7,493 nucleotides of DNA from Syntrophaceae bacterium (lineage in GTDB: Bacteria > Desulfobacterota > Syntrophorhabdia > Syntrophorhabdales > WCHB1-27). Position numbers and translations under genes: made by a program. Below the pieces are notes generated by a model, which searched no databases, was not told the DNA's origin, and was given only the letters and a program-made list of their open reading frames with translations. Below are positions 1-5,551 of the stretch, in pieces (positions within the stretch are counted from its first letter, which is position 1; each line of letters begins with the position of its first letter). The stretch is from assembly GCA_003165115.1 (NCBI GenBank), contig PLSJ01000255.1, forward strand, positions 1-7,493, read 5' to 3'.

Positions 1-30
1 ATGAGCGCACCGGGAATCGCTGGCTTCCCC

Positions 31-59
31 TTGAACTGCTTGACCGCTCATGCTATATT
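31..59 (+). promoter_or_regulatory. Sigma-70-type promoter for the small KGG protein gene
   Basis: A -35 box TTGAAC (31-36) is followed after 17 bp by TATATT (54-59). A TG dinucleotide one base before the -10 (51-52) makes it an extended -10. The spacing is ideal and the match to the housekeeping consensus is good. The predicted transcription start is about 65-66, which coincides with the ATG at 65, so the transcript would have essentially no leader. Confidence 0.6.
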
Positions 60-64
60 AGAGT

Positions 65-328
65 ATGCAAAAAAAAAGACCGACAGACGTAGTCGTACCC
101 GCCCGGCAGACGGTGGAGGAAGCGATAAGGGGACCGCTGACGGAGAAGCCCGCACAAGGACCTACCACACCCCAACCCACAAGAGAAAAGAATCCCGCCG
201 CCGTGGCCCTTGGAAAACTCGGAGGACTGAAGGGCGGTAAAGCCCGCGCCGAAAAGCTGTCTCCCGAGGAACGGAAGGAGATAGCGAAACGGGCTGCACG
301 GACCCGGTGGGCAAAGAAAGATCGTTGA
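65..328 (+). CDS. Small basic protein with C-terminal LGG-KGGKA motif (hypothetical)
   Basis: An 87-residue, strongly basic protein. Residues 1-46 are proline-rich and look disordered. Residues 47-82 carry a motif seen in many small bacterial proteins: LGKLGGLKGGKARAEKLSP, then a predicted helix (EERKEIAKRAARTRW) and a lysine/arginine tail. Proteins with this motif are usually annotated as hypothetical or loosely as histone-H1-like; nucleic-acid binding is plausible from charge but unproven. The ATG at 65 is chosen because it is the only ATG ahead of the motif. No Shine-Dalgarno sequence precedes it, and the promoter at 31-59 places the transcript start at or next to this codon. Nine consecutive A's (69-77) follow the start codon. 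The gene has its own terminator-like hairpin and appears monocistronic. Confidence 0.75.
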   Translation: MQKKRPTDVVVPARQTVEEAIRGPLTEKPAQGPTTPQPTREKNPAAVALGKLGGLKGGKARAEKLSPEERKEIAKRAARTRWAKKDR

Positions 329-340
329 ACGATGGCAAGT

Positions 341-370
341 CCTCATACCGATGCGTGTGAGGTCTTTTCT
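341..370 (+). terminator. Intrinsic terminator after the small KGG protein gene
   Basis: CCTCATAC (341-348) pairs with GTGTGAGG (355-362) to form an 8-bp stem with one G-U pair and a 6-base loop. The T-rich stretch TCTTTTCT (363-370) follows at once. The hairpin begins 12 bases after the stop codon. Confidence 0.6.
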
Positions 371-426
371 GCATTTATCATAAGTTCTCTATTCAATCCG
401 ACCCATCTCCGGGCCGCCGGGTGGTA

Positions 427-510
427 TGGACAAACCGCGCGGATAACGGCATACTATGGTGCGCCCCTGAAGGTTGGGGGCAGAGGCCGGCCGGTTCTTC
501 GCCGGTTGCC
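427..510 (+). promoter_or_regulatory. Putative alaA promoter and structured leader
   Basis: A weak promoter candidate is TGGACA (427-432), 19 bp, TACTAT (452-457). Downstream are two tandem GC-rich hairpins. The first pairs GCCCC (463-467) with GGGGC (477-481) around a 9-base loop. The second has a 7-bp core, 488-494 with 502-508 (two G-U pairs, loop TTCTTCG), extended by GG/CC outside a single bulged base. The second hairpin ends 27 bases before the alaA start. The pairings are seen in the sequence; a regulatory role is inference, and I could not match the leader to a known riboswitch class. Confidence 0.35.
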
Positions 511-537
511 CGAATAATGCGAAGGCGGAAAGAGAGT

Positions 538-1755
538 ATGCGTGAGATCGTGAAGTCGAACAAATTGAACGGCGTCTGTTACGAGATTCGCGGCCCCCTG
601 CTCAGGGAGGCGAAGAGGCTTGAGGAAGAGGGCTATGCCATACTCAAGCTGAACAGCGGCAACCCTCCCGCCTTCGGCATCACGACGCCCGACGAGATCA
701 TCCGCGACGTGATACTCAATATCAAATCGGCCCAGGCCTACGGCGATTCCAAGGGCCTTTTTTCCGCGCGCAAGGCGATCATGCAGCAGTGCCAGGTCAA
801 GGGCATCGAGCACGTCGAGATAGAAGACATCTACGTGGGCAACGGCGTGAGCGAGATGATCATGATGGCCATGCAGGGGCTCCTGAACGACGGCGACGAA
901 ATGCTCGTGCCGTCGCCCGACTACCCCCTGTGGACCGCCGCGGTGACCCTTTCGGGCGGTAAGGCCGTCCACTACAGGTGCGACGAGGAATCGGAGTGGA
1001 ACCCCGACCTGAAAGACATGGAGTCGAAGATCACCCCGAAGACCAGGGGCATCGTCGTCATCAATCCGAACAACCCGACGGGCGCCGTCTATTCGGAAGA
1101 GGTATTGCTTAAGATCGTCGAGCTTGCCGAGAAACACGAGCTGATCCTGTTCTCGGACGAGATCTACGACCAGATCCTGTACGACGGGGCCAGGCATGTC
1201 CCCCTCGCCACGCTCTCGAAGAATGTCCTGCTCGTGACCTTCAACGGGCTCTCCAAGTCCCATCGCATCCCCGGCATGCGCGTGGGGTGGATGATCGTGA
1301 GCGGAAAGAAGGCGCTCGCCGCCGACTATACGGCCGATGGGCTCGATACCCTGTCGAACATGCGCATGTGCGGCAACATGGTGGGGCAGCTCGCGATCCC
1401 CACGGCCCTGGGCGGCTACCAGAGCCTAACTCGGCTGATCTCGCCGGGGGGAAGGCTCTACGAGCAGAGAAACGCCGCGTACGAGGCAATTCGCGCGATC
1501 CCCGGCATCACCTGCGTAAAACCGCGCGGCGCCCTCTACCTGTTTCCGAAGATCAATATAAAAAGATACAATATTATCGACGACCAGAAATTCCTCCTCG
1601 ATTTCCTCATAGAGAAGCACGTGCTCCTGGTCCAGGGGACAGGGTTCAATTGGCCCGAGCCCGATCATTTCCGCCTGGTCTTCCTGCCGCCCGTGGAGGA
1701 CATAAGGGCGGTTGCCGAACGTCTGACGGAATTCCTCCTGACCTATTCACCGTAA
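538..1755 (+). CDS. alaA: Glutamate-pyruvate aminotransferase, AlaA type
   Basis: Class I/II (fold type I) PLP aminotransferase; AlaA makes alanine from pyruvate and glutamate in the cytoplasm. At 405 residues it has the length I recall for E. coli AlaA and reads along it almost colinearly from the N-terminus (VCYEIRGPLLREAKRLEEEG) to the end (VLLVQGTGFNWPEPDHFRLV). Visible active-site residues are N179 in NPNNPTG, D207 and Y210 in SDEIYD, the PLP-binding lysine K240 in FNGLSKSHR, and R379, the likely substrate carboxylate binder. The frame is open back to a GTG at 421, but the extension (WTNRADNG...) is not family-like. The ATG at 538 gives family length and has a modest purine-rich site (GGAAAGAGAG) just upstream. 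It follows a terminator and a structured leader and seems to be a single-gene unit. The conserved YR after the lysine in E. coli is HR here, a minor change. Confidence 0.95.
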   Translation: MREIVKSNKLNGVCYEIRGPLLREAKRLEEEGYAILKLNSGNPPAFGITTPDEIIRDVILNIKSAQAYGDSKGLFSARKAIMQQCQVKGIEHVEIEDIYVGNGVSEMIMMAMQGLLNDGDEMLVPSPDYPLWTAAVTLSGGKAVHYRCDEESEWNPDLKDMESKITPKTRGIVVINPNNPTGAVYSEEVLLKIVELAEKHELILFSDEIYDQILYDGARHVPLATLSKNVLLVTFNGLSKSHRIPGMRVGWMIVSGKKALAADYTADGLDTLSNMRMCGNMVGQLAIPTALGGYQSLTRLISPGGRLYEQRNAAYEAIRAIPGITCVKPRGALYLFPKINIKRYNIIDDQKFLLDFLIEKHVLLVQGTGFNWPEPDHFRLVFLPPVEDIRAVAERLTEFLLTYSP

Positions 1756-1766
1756 CGCCCTGTCCC

Positions 1767-1788
1767 TGTCCGAAAAGAGCGGACATTT
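1767..1788 (+). terminator. Weak hairpin after alaA, possible terminator
   Basis: TGTCCG (1767-1772) pairs with CGGACA (1780-1785) around a 7-base loop, followed by only three T's (1786-1788). It starts 11 bases after the alaA stop. The short T tract makes efficient termination uncertain. A second T run (1801-1805) lies further on. Confidence 0.35.
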
Positions 1789-1816
1789 GGATGCTCGCCC
1801 TTTTTCGCGTCAATCG

Positions 1817-1825
1817 TGATATAAT
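1817..1825 (+). promoter_or_regulatory. Extended -10 promoter for the 98-residue orphan gene
   Basis: TGATATAAT is a perfect extended -10 (TGn plus TATAAT). No good -35 exists at 16-18 bp upstream (1797-1802 is GCCCTT), which is acceptable for extended -10 promoters. The predicted start at about 1832 leaves a leader of roughly 30 bases that contains the ribosome binding site GGAAGGAG (1846-1853). Confidence 0.6.
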
Positions 1826-1861
1826 GGATGCGTCCCGTGGACATTGGAAGGAGACCGATAT

Positions 1862-2158
1862 ATGGAAAACAGGATGAGCGTCAAGACATTCAACGGCCAG
1901 TTTCTCCCGAGAAGGACCTCGATACGGGAGAAAGAAAAGCCTACCCGCACGAAGCATTACCTCGAATTCCTGGTCCATTACGACGCGGAGCTGGTGCAGG
2001 CCGATGGGCCGATAAGGGTCATCAAATGCAAGACGGGAGCCGACTTGCCGCTGGAGAATAAGGGCAAGCTGCAAATGGTGAAGGCCCTGCTCGATGAATT
2101 TGCAACGGTCGATGCGACCAACGAAGCGATAGGAAACTACAGAGCCTCGCACTCCTGA
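1862..2158 (+). CDS. Hypothetical 98-residue protein
   Basis: I do not recognise this protein. It starts at an ATG with a strong Shine-Dalgarno sequence GGAAGGAG eight bases upstream. A TTG at 1844 in the same frame is rejected because it overlaps that site. The product has a basic N-terminal third (PRRTSIREKEKPTRTKHY, residues 17-34), then a stretch that could form beta strands (YLEFLVHYDAELVQ and GPIRVIKCKT), then a helical segment (NKGKLQMVKALLDEF). It has no signal peptide, no membrane segment and a single cysteine, so it is likely cytoplasmic. A clear extended -10 promoter, a good ribosome binding site and downstream hairpins argue that it is a real, independently expressed gene. Nothing in the neighbourhood gives it a function. 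Confidence 0.7.
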   Translation: MENRMSVKTFNGQFLPRRTSIREKEKPTRTKHYLEFLVHYDAELVQADGPIRVIKCKTGADLPLENKGKLQMVKALLDEFATVDATNEAIGNYRASHS

Positions 2159-2197
2159 GCCTTTTCCTTAAACCCGAGGACAACTTTCTTCCCTGAC

Positions 2198-2250
2198 GGG
2201 TGCGCGGCGGCCGGCGCCGGCACCCCGTGGCGCCCGCGTTGCGGCTTTTT
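2198..2250 (+). terminator. Double hairpin zone between convergent genes
   Basis: GGGTGC (2198-2203) pairs with GCACCC (2220-2225), and inside it CGGCG (2205-2209) pairs with CGCCG (2215-2219), giving an 11-bp stem with a one-base bulge. Just after it a short stem CCGC/GCGG (2234-2237 with 2241-2244) is followed by CTTTTT (2245-2250), which fits a plus-strand intrinsic terminator for the orphan gene. On the minus strand no T run follows the large hairpin, so it is a weaker terminator candidate for the DUF4239 gene. Confidence 0.5.
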
Positions 2251-2254
2251 CCGG

Positions 2255-3004
2255 TCAGTGGCCGAGCTGAAGGAGTATGCTGCGCAATGGGGCGTCGGAG
2301 AGCTTGATCAGGCCCTGGGCGGGGCGGTCCAGCTCGAGGATCAGAAAGATTGCGCCCGAGACCGAGAGGGCGCACAGGAGCAGGACGGTAATCACCGTCG
2401 CGTTTGGGGGAGAGAACAGGCTGAAGCTGACAAAGATGACGGTGAGCCAGAAGACGAGGATCGCGAGGAAAGGTACGGGGATCGAGGTCTGTCCCCGCTG
2501 TTCGAGGAGCAGCCACCGTGCCTGCGCCACGTCGTTTATGATCTGCAGGGCGTTCGACTGAAGCCAGCGCTGGGCGTCGTCGCGGGGGGAGAGCTCCAGG
2601 AGCTTGTCCCGGACGTCGTCGACGGCGGCCGGCAGGGTATGGGGTACTCTCGTGTCTTCCGGCCATATGTGATTGATGCCGGTGACCGCCGCGCGATACA
2701 GCAGACCGCGGGCCTCCGCTGTCTCCGGCCCGTATCGGGCAAGGGTCCGGTCGAGCAGGGCAATCCTGGCCCCTGTTTGCGTCAGCTCGGCGCTCATCGC
2801 GTCAAAGGTGCCCTTTGCGGAGCCGATCAGCAGCCCGAGGACGAGGGCGGCCAGTGTCGCGATCGTGCCGGTCCCCAGCTTCACGGCATCTTTCGAGCTG
2901 TCGCTCAGATGATGCTCGGGCAGGGAAAAGCGCAAGATGAAGCCCAAGAGCACGCCCGCGCAGACGCACGCAAAAGCGATCGAAGAAATAACGGCGGGGC
3001 TCAC
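2255..3004 (-). CDS. DUF4239 family integral membrane protein
   Basis: A 249-residue protein with four predicted membrane helices at about residues 5-27, 44-63, 177-197 and 202-224, separated by a soluble, mostly helical central region (about 65-175). Family-like stretches are LPEHHLSDSSKD (28-39), the second helix TGTIATLAALVLGLLIGSAK, and the C-terminal FSPPNATV (197-204) with LILELDRPAQGLIKLSDAPL (221-240). This pattern is the DUF4239 (bestrophin-like) family, whose function is not established; a channel-like role is suggested only by the family name. The start is GTG at 3004, with the purine-rich GGTGGAG just before it; no nearby ATG would keep the first helix. It has its own TTGACA promoter and lies downstream of the cysteine-rich secreted gene on the same strand, so read-through from that gene is possible. 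It converges with the orphan gene. Confidence 0.85.
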   Translation of the reverse strand: MSPAVISSIAFACVCAGVLLGFILRFSLPEHHLSDSSKDAVKLGTGTIATLAALVLGLLIGSAKGTFDAMSAELTQTGARIALLDRTLARYGPETAEARGLLYRAAVTGINHIWPEDTRVPHTLPAAVDDVRDKLLELSPRDDAQRWLQSNALQIINDVAQARWLLLEQRGQTSIPVPFLAILVFWLTVIFVSFSLFSPPNATVITVLLLCALSVSGAIFLILELDRPAQGLIKLSDAPLRSILLQLGH

Positions 3005-3108
3005 GCTCCACCGCCCTTATCGGACGAAAGGCTGAGGCGCGCCGACATCCCAAAGCCCGTCAACGCGTCCGCATGCCCGTATACCGTGGTTGTCCCTCGC
3101 ATAGCAAG

Positions 3109-3137
3109 TTTTTAAGCACGTAAGGCAGACCTGTCAA
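3109..3137 (-). promoter_or_regulatory. Sigma-70-type promoter for the DUF4239 gene
   Basis: On the minus strand a perfect -35 TTGACA (plus coordinates 3132-3137) is followed after exactly 17 bp by TAAAAA (3109-3114), a 4 of 6 match to the -10 consensus. The start would be near 3102, giving a leader of about 100 bases before the GTG. Confidence 0.6.
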
Positions 3138-3165
3138 GCGGGGTTCAGGTGAGCGGTTCGGGCCG

Positions 3166-3573
3166 CTAGTCCACGCCGAGCCTTGCCTCGTAGAGCTTGT
3201 TCCTGCACACGGCGGAGAGCCTGTTCCCGTTCGCTTTCAGGCATCCCGCTATCCGGCCGCCTCCCGGCTTGACGCCGAAGCAGAAATACCTGATGTCGTC
3301 CTCGCAGGCCTGACCCACCTGCGTTTGCGCCTGGCCCGCCATCCCGGACATACGGACCCTGCACGCCGGCGTCAGATCCCGCATGTGCTGCTCCAGGCAC
3401 TTCGCCGTCCATCCCCCATACACCTGAAAGTCCTGGCAGAACGCTTCGATGTCCTCGTCACAGGCCCTTTCTTCCTGGCCGGGCGCATACGTCGGGGAGA
3501 ACAGGACGACGCACAAAATGACGGCGGCGAAGAGTGGTAATCGAATGGCCGATTCGGGTACCCGATGCCTCAT
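3166..3573 (-). CDS. Secreted protein with two GLG1-type cysteine-rich repeats
   Basis: A 135-residue protein. Residues 1-30 form a signal peptide: basic start (MRHR), hydrophobic core at about 11-28, and a likely cleavage after TYA at 30. The mature part holds two repeats with identical cysteine spacing, C-x7-C-x12-C-x11-C, at C38/C46/C59/C71 and C90/C98/C111/C123. Each also has an acidic-DI-FC start and a CL...C end, the pattern of the cysteine-rich repeat family first described in Golgi protein GLG1. With eight cysteines in an exported chain, disulfides are likely. Periplasmic or extracellular location follows from the signal peptide; function is unknown. The ATG at 3573 is chosen because it gives a complete signal peptide; no good ribosome binding site precedes it, and the predicted promoter would start transcription on this codon. 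It lies upstream of the DUF4239 gene on the same strand. Confidence 0.85.
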   Translation of the reverse strand: MRHRVPESAIRLPLFAAVILCVVLFSPTYAPGQEERACDEDIEAFCQDFQVYGGWTAKCLEQHMRDLTPACRVRMSGMAGQAQTQVGQACEDDIRYFCFGVKPGGGRIAGCLKANGNRLSAVCRNKLYEARLGVD

Positions 3574-3579
3574 TATCTC

Positions 3580-3610
3580 ATTATCAAAGCATTATCCCGC
3601 ATGATGTCAA
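3580..3610 (-). promoter_or_regulatory. Promoter for the cysteine-rich protein gene
   Basis: On the minus strand TTGACA (plus coordinates 3605-3610) is followed after 19 bp by GATAAT (3580-3585). The -35 is perfect and the -10 matches 5 of 6; the spacer is two bases longer than ideal. With the -10 ending 7 bases before the ATG, the predicted start falls exactly on the A of the start codon at 3573. Confidence 0.5.
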
Positions 3611-3620
3611 TGGGGCCACG

Positions 3621-3675
3621 GCCCCCTCACCCCGACCCTCGCCCCCTCGGGGGAGAGGGTCGGGGTGAGGGGGGC
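3621..3675. repeat. Long intergenic palindrome of the CCCTCACCCC type
   Basis: CCCCCTCACCCCGACCCTC (3622-3640) is perfectly complementary over 19 bp to 3655-3673. An inner CCCCC (3642-3646) and GGGGG (3649-3653) continue the stem after one G/A mismatch. The result is one long, very GC-rich hairpin lying between the divergent cysteine-rich gene and mgsA. Similar CCCTCACCCC...GGGGTGAGGG elements are, from memory, scattered between genes in many proteobacteria. A REP-like dispersed element or transcription barrier is the likely identity. Only one copy is present here. A smaller stem (GGGGCC/GGCCCC, 3612-3625) overlaps its left edge and would compete with it. Confidence 0.8.
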
Positions 3676-3921
3676 TATTATTAACAGGAAGACCGCTCTT
3701 GCGTTAACAGTGAAGGCATAGACTTATCAAAGGTGTCTGCATGGCCCAACCGTCCTTTCGACGCTTTTCGCACCTTGCGGTGCCCGCGAACAGGTCTTAC
3801 CTTACCCTGCGGAAGCTCGGAAGCGCACCCCGCGCGTGAAGTGACCCGGGGCAAAGGGCTTTCCTTTTCCGCTTTTTTGCGCCCGGCGCTCGACCCGGGC
3901 CACAACAGGAGGTTTATCGTG
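3676..3921 (+). promoter_or_regulatory. Region upstream of mgsA, no gene recognised
   Basis: This 246-base stretch contains no protein I recognise and no convincing promoter; the best guess, TTGCGT (3699-3704) with ACTTAT 17 bp later, is poor. A small hairpin GCACC-ttgc-GGTGC lies at 3770-3783, and a self-complementary GCGCCcGGCGC near the right end. The mgsA frame stays open back to 3733, but that extension does not resemble MgsA. The ribosome binding site AGGAGG is at 3907-3912. Confidence 0.25.
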
Positions 3922-4425
3922 ATGGAACCGGAGATATTCGCAACGGAAGAAAAGAAACGCATCGCCCTCGTGGCGCATGATAACAAGAAGGAAGACTTAT
4001 TGGAGTGGGCGCGCTTTAACAGGGGTTTGCTGGCGGAGCACCGCATCTGCTCGACGGGCACGACGGGCGCGCTCCTTGAGCGCGAGCTGGACTTTCCCGT
4101 CACCAAGCTCCAGAGCGGGCCGTTGGGCGGCGATCAACAGATAGGGGCCAAAATAGCCGACGGGGAGATAGACTTCCTCATCTTTTTCTGGGACCCCCTG
4201 GAGCCCCATCCGCACGACCCCGACGTGAAGGCGCTCCTGCGGATCGCCGTCGTCTGGAACGTGCCCATCGCCTGCAACCGGGCATCCGCGGACTTCATGG
4301 TCTCCTCGCCGCTGATGGCGTCATCGTACGAGCGTCATCTCCCGGACTACGAGGGGTACAGAAAACGGCGTGTCACGGGCGAGCAGGCTGGTCCGGCCGG
4401 TGAGGCGGGTCGATTTCCAGGGTAA
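3922..4425 (+). CDS. mgsA: Methylglyoxal synthase
   Basis: Cytoplasmic enzyme converting dihydroxyacetone phosphate to methylglyoxal and phosphate, a bypass of lower glycolysis used when phosphate is short or sugar phosphates build up. Residue positions coincide with E. coli MgsA as I recall it: H19 in IALVAHD, the phosphate-binding STGTTG (44-49), SGPLGGDQQ (65-73) with the catalytic base D71, and H98 and D101 in PHDPD within IFFWDPLEPHPHDPDVKALL. The ATG at 3922 lies nine bases after AGGAGG and gives this numbering; a GTG at 3919 is also possible. The 167-residue product is about 15 residues longer than E. coli MgsA. The extra tail (about 153-167, rich in G, A, P and E) is encoded in the 53-bp overlap with the convergent aminotransferase gene and is unlikely to matter for catalysis. 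Confidence 0.95.
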   Translation: MEPEIFATEEKKRIALVAHDNKKEDLLEWARFNRGLLAEHRICSTGTTGALLERELDFPVTKLQSGPLGGDQQIGAKIADGEIDFLIFFWDPLEPHPHDPDVKALLRIAVVWNVPIACNRASADFMVSSPLMASSYERHLPDYEGYRKRRVTGEQAGPAGEAGRFPG

Positions 4426-5551
4426 CACCCTCTCGCGCCGTCCCTTGAAGCACCCGCTCCAGCGCCGCCAGGAGCCGCGAGACGTTCTCCTGCCTGGACG
4501 TGTGTCCCATGAGACCGATGCGCCAGGCCTTTCCCGCCAGGGGTCCGAGTCCGGCGCCAAGCTCGATGTCGAATTCGCTCCGCAGGCGCCGGCGGACCGC
4601 GCCCTCGTCTACGCCTTCGGGGACGACGACCGTGCCGAGCATGGGAAGGCGGAAAGGCTTGTCGACGAACATCTTCAGGCCCAACGCCTCCAGCCCCTCG
4701 ACCATGGCCAGGTGGTTCCTCATGTGGCGGCTGAAGACCGCCTCCTGCCCTTCATCGAGGATAAGGAGGAGGGCCTGGTAGAGGGCGTAGATCATGCTTA
4801 TGGGGGCGGTGTGGTGGTAGACCCTGTTCCGGCCCCAGTAATCGGCGATCATGGTGAAGTCGAGGTACCAGTTGGGCACCCTGGCCTTACGCGCTTTCAC
4901 GGCGGCCATCGCCTTTTCCGAGAACGAAAGGGGCGCGAGCCCCGGCGGGCAGGAGAGGCACTTCTGGGTGGCACTGTAGAGGGCGTCGCAGTGCCATGCG
5001 TCCATGGAGACGTCCATGCCCCCGAGACTGGTCACGGCATCGACCAGGTAGATGGCGTCGGTCCCTTTCACGACGGAACCGATCTCCTTGACGGGGTTTC
5101 TCACGCCCGTCGACGTCTCGGCGTGGATCACCGCCACTATCTTGTAGTGCTTGCGCCTGACGGCCTTTTCCACCTCTTCCGTGATTACCGGCTGTCCCCA
5201 GGGGAATTCGAGGGCATCGACGCGCGCGTGGAGCCTTCTCGCCACCTCCTGCATGCGGACGCCGAAAAGGCCGTTCGTGAGGACCAGGACGTCGTCTTCC
5301 GGCTCGACCAGATTGACGAAGGATGCCTCCATCCCGGCGGAACCCGTCCCCGATATGGGGATGGTAAACTCGTTCTTCGTGTTCATGATGCGGCGAAGCA
5401 GCTCCTTCAGCCCGTCCGCGATGGTCAGAAAGTACGGGTCGAGATGGCCCAGCACGTTCCGGCTCAAGGCGGCATAAACCCTGGGATCGACGCTCGACGG
5501 CCCCGGTCCCATGAGGAGGATACTCTTGATGTTGTCCAGCAGATTGTCCAC
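4373..5551 (-). CDS. Class V aminotransferase, alanine-glyoxylate type
   Basis: Fold-type I PLP enzyme of the class V branch, 392 residues. Visible features are GPGPS (15-19), the PLP phosphate loop SGTGSAGMEA (67-76), HAETSTG (143-149), the pyridine-binding aspartate D171 in LVDAVTSLGG, the PLP lysine K197 in YSATQKCLSCPPG, the WYLD...YHHTAP stretch (228-250), and R344 in WRIGLMG, the likely carboxylate binder. This fits alanine-glyoxylate or serine-pyruvate aminotransferases, which move an amino group from alanine or serine to glyoxylate to give glycine. Ureidoglycine-glyoxylate or aminoethylphosphonate aminotransferase are less likely alternatives; substrate cannot be fixed by sequence alone. 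The GTG at 5551 is chosen because AAGGAG lies six bases upstream. The last 22 residues exceed the usual family end and lie mostly in the overlap with mgsA. Confidence 0.88.
   Translation of the reverse strand: MDNLLDNIKSILLMGPGPSSVDPRVYAALSRNVLGHLDPYFLTIADGLKELLRRIMNTKNEFTIPISGTGSAGMEASFVNLVEPEDDVLVLTNGLFGVRMQEVARRLHARVDALEFPWGQPVITEEVEKAVRRKHYKIVAVIHAETSTGVRNPVKEIGSVVKGTDAIYLVDAVTSLGGMDVSMDAWHCDALYSATQKCLSCPPGLAPLSFSEKAMAAVKARKARVPNWYLDFTMIADYWGRNRVYHHTAPISMIYALYQALLLILDEGQEAVFSRHMRNHLAMVEGLEALGLKMFVDKPFRLPMLGTVVVPEGVDEGAVRRRLRSEFDIELGAGLGPLAGKAWRIGLMGHTSRQENVSRLLAALERVLQGTAREGVTLEIDPPHRPDQPARP

Noticed and set aside
421..520. Possible tRNA or known riboswitch in the alaA leader
   Set aside because: No cloverleaf or T-loop GTTCRA arm is present, and the sequence matches no riboswitch consensus I can recall.
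421..537. Upstream extension of the AlaA reading frame to a GTG at 421
   Set aside because: The extra 39 residues do not look like the family, cross the leader hairpins, and the ATG at 538 gives the usual 405-residue length.
454..1263. Long minus-strand open frame opposite alaA (269 codons)
   Set aside because: It is a GC-driven shadow: the plus-strand frame has clear catalytic motifs and the antisense product has no recognisable domain.
1553..1580. AT-rich patch inside alaA resembling a promoter
   Set aside because: It encodes the conserved I-x-I-K-R-Y-N-I segment of AlaA and no gene follows it closely; composition is explained by coding.
2258..3115. Plus-strand open frame opposite the DUF4239 gene (285 codons)
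   Set aside because: Charged, repetitive composition typical of an antisense shadow; the minus-strand frame has proper membrane helices and family motifs.
3152..3167. Hairpin AGCGG/CCGCT overlapping the stop of the cysteine-rich gene, considered as a terminator
   Set aside because: Only 5 bp and no T run on the minus strand afterwards.
3733..3921. N-terminal extension of MgsA to 3733
   Set aside because: AGGAGG nine bases before the ATG at 3922 and matching of H19, D71, H98 and D101 to E. coli numbering fix the start at or next to 3922.
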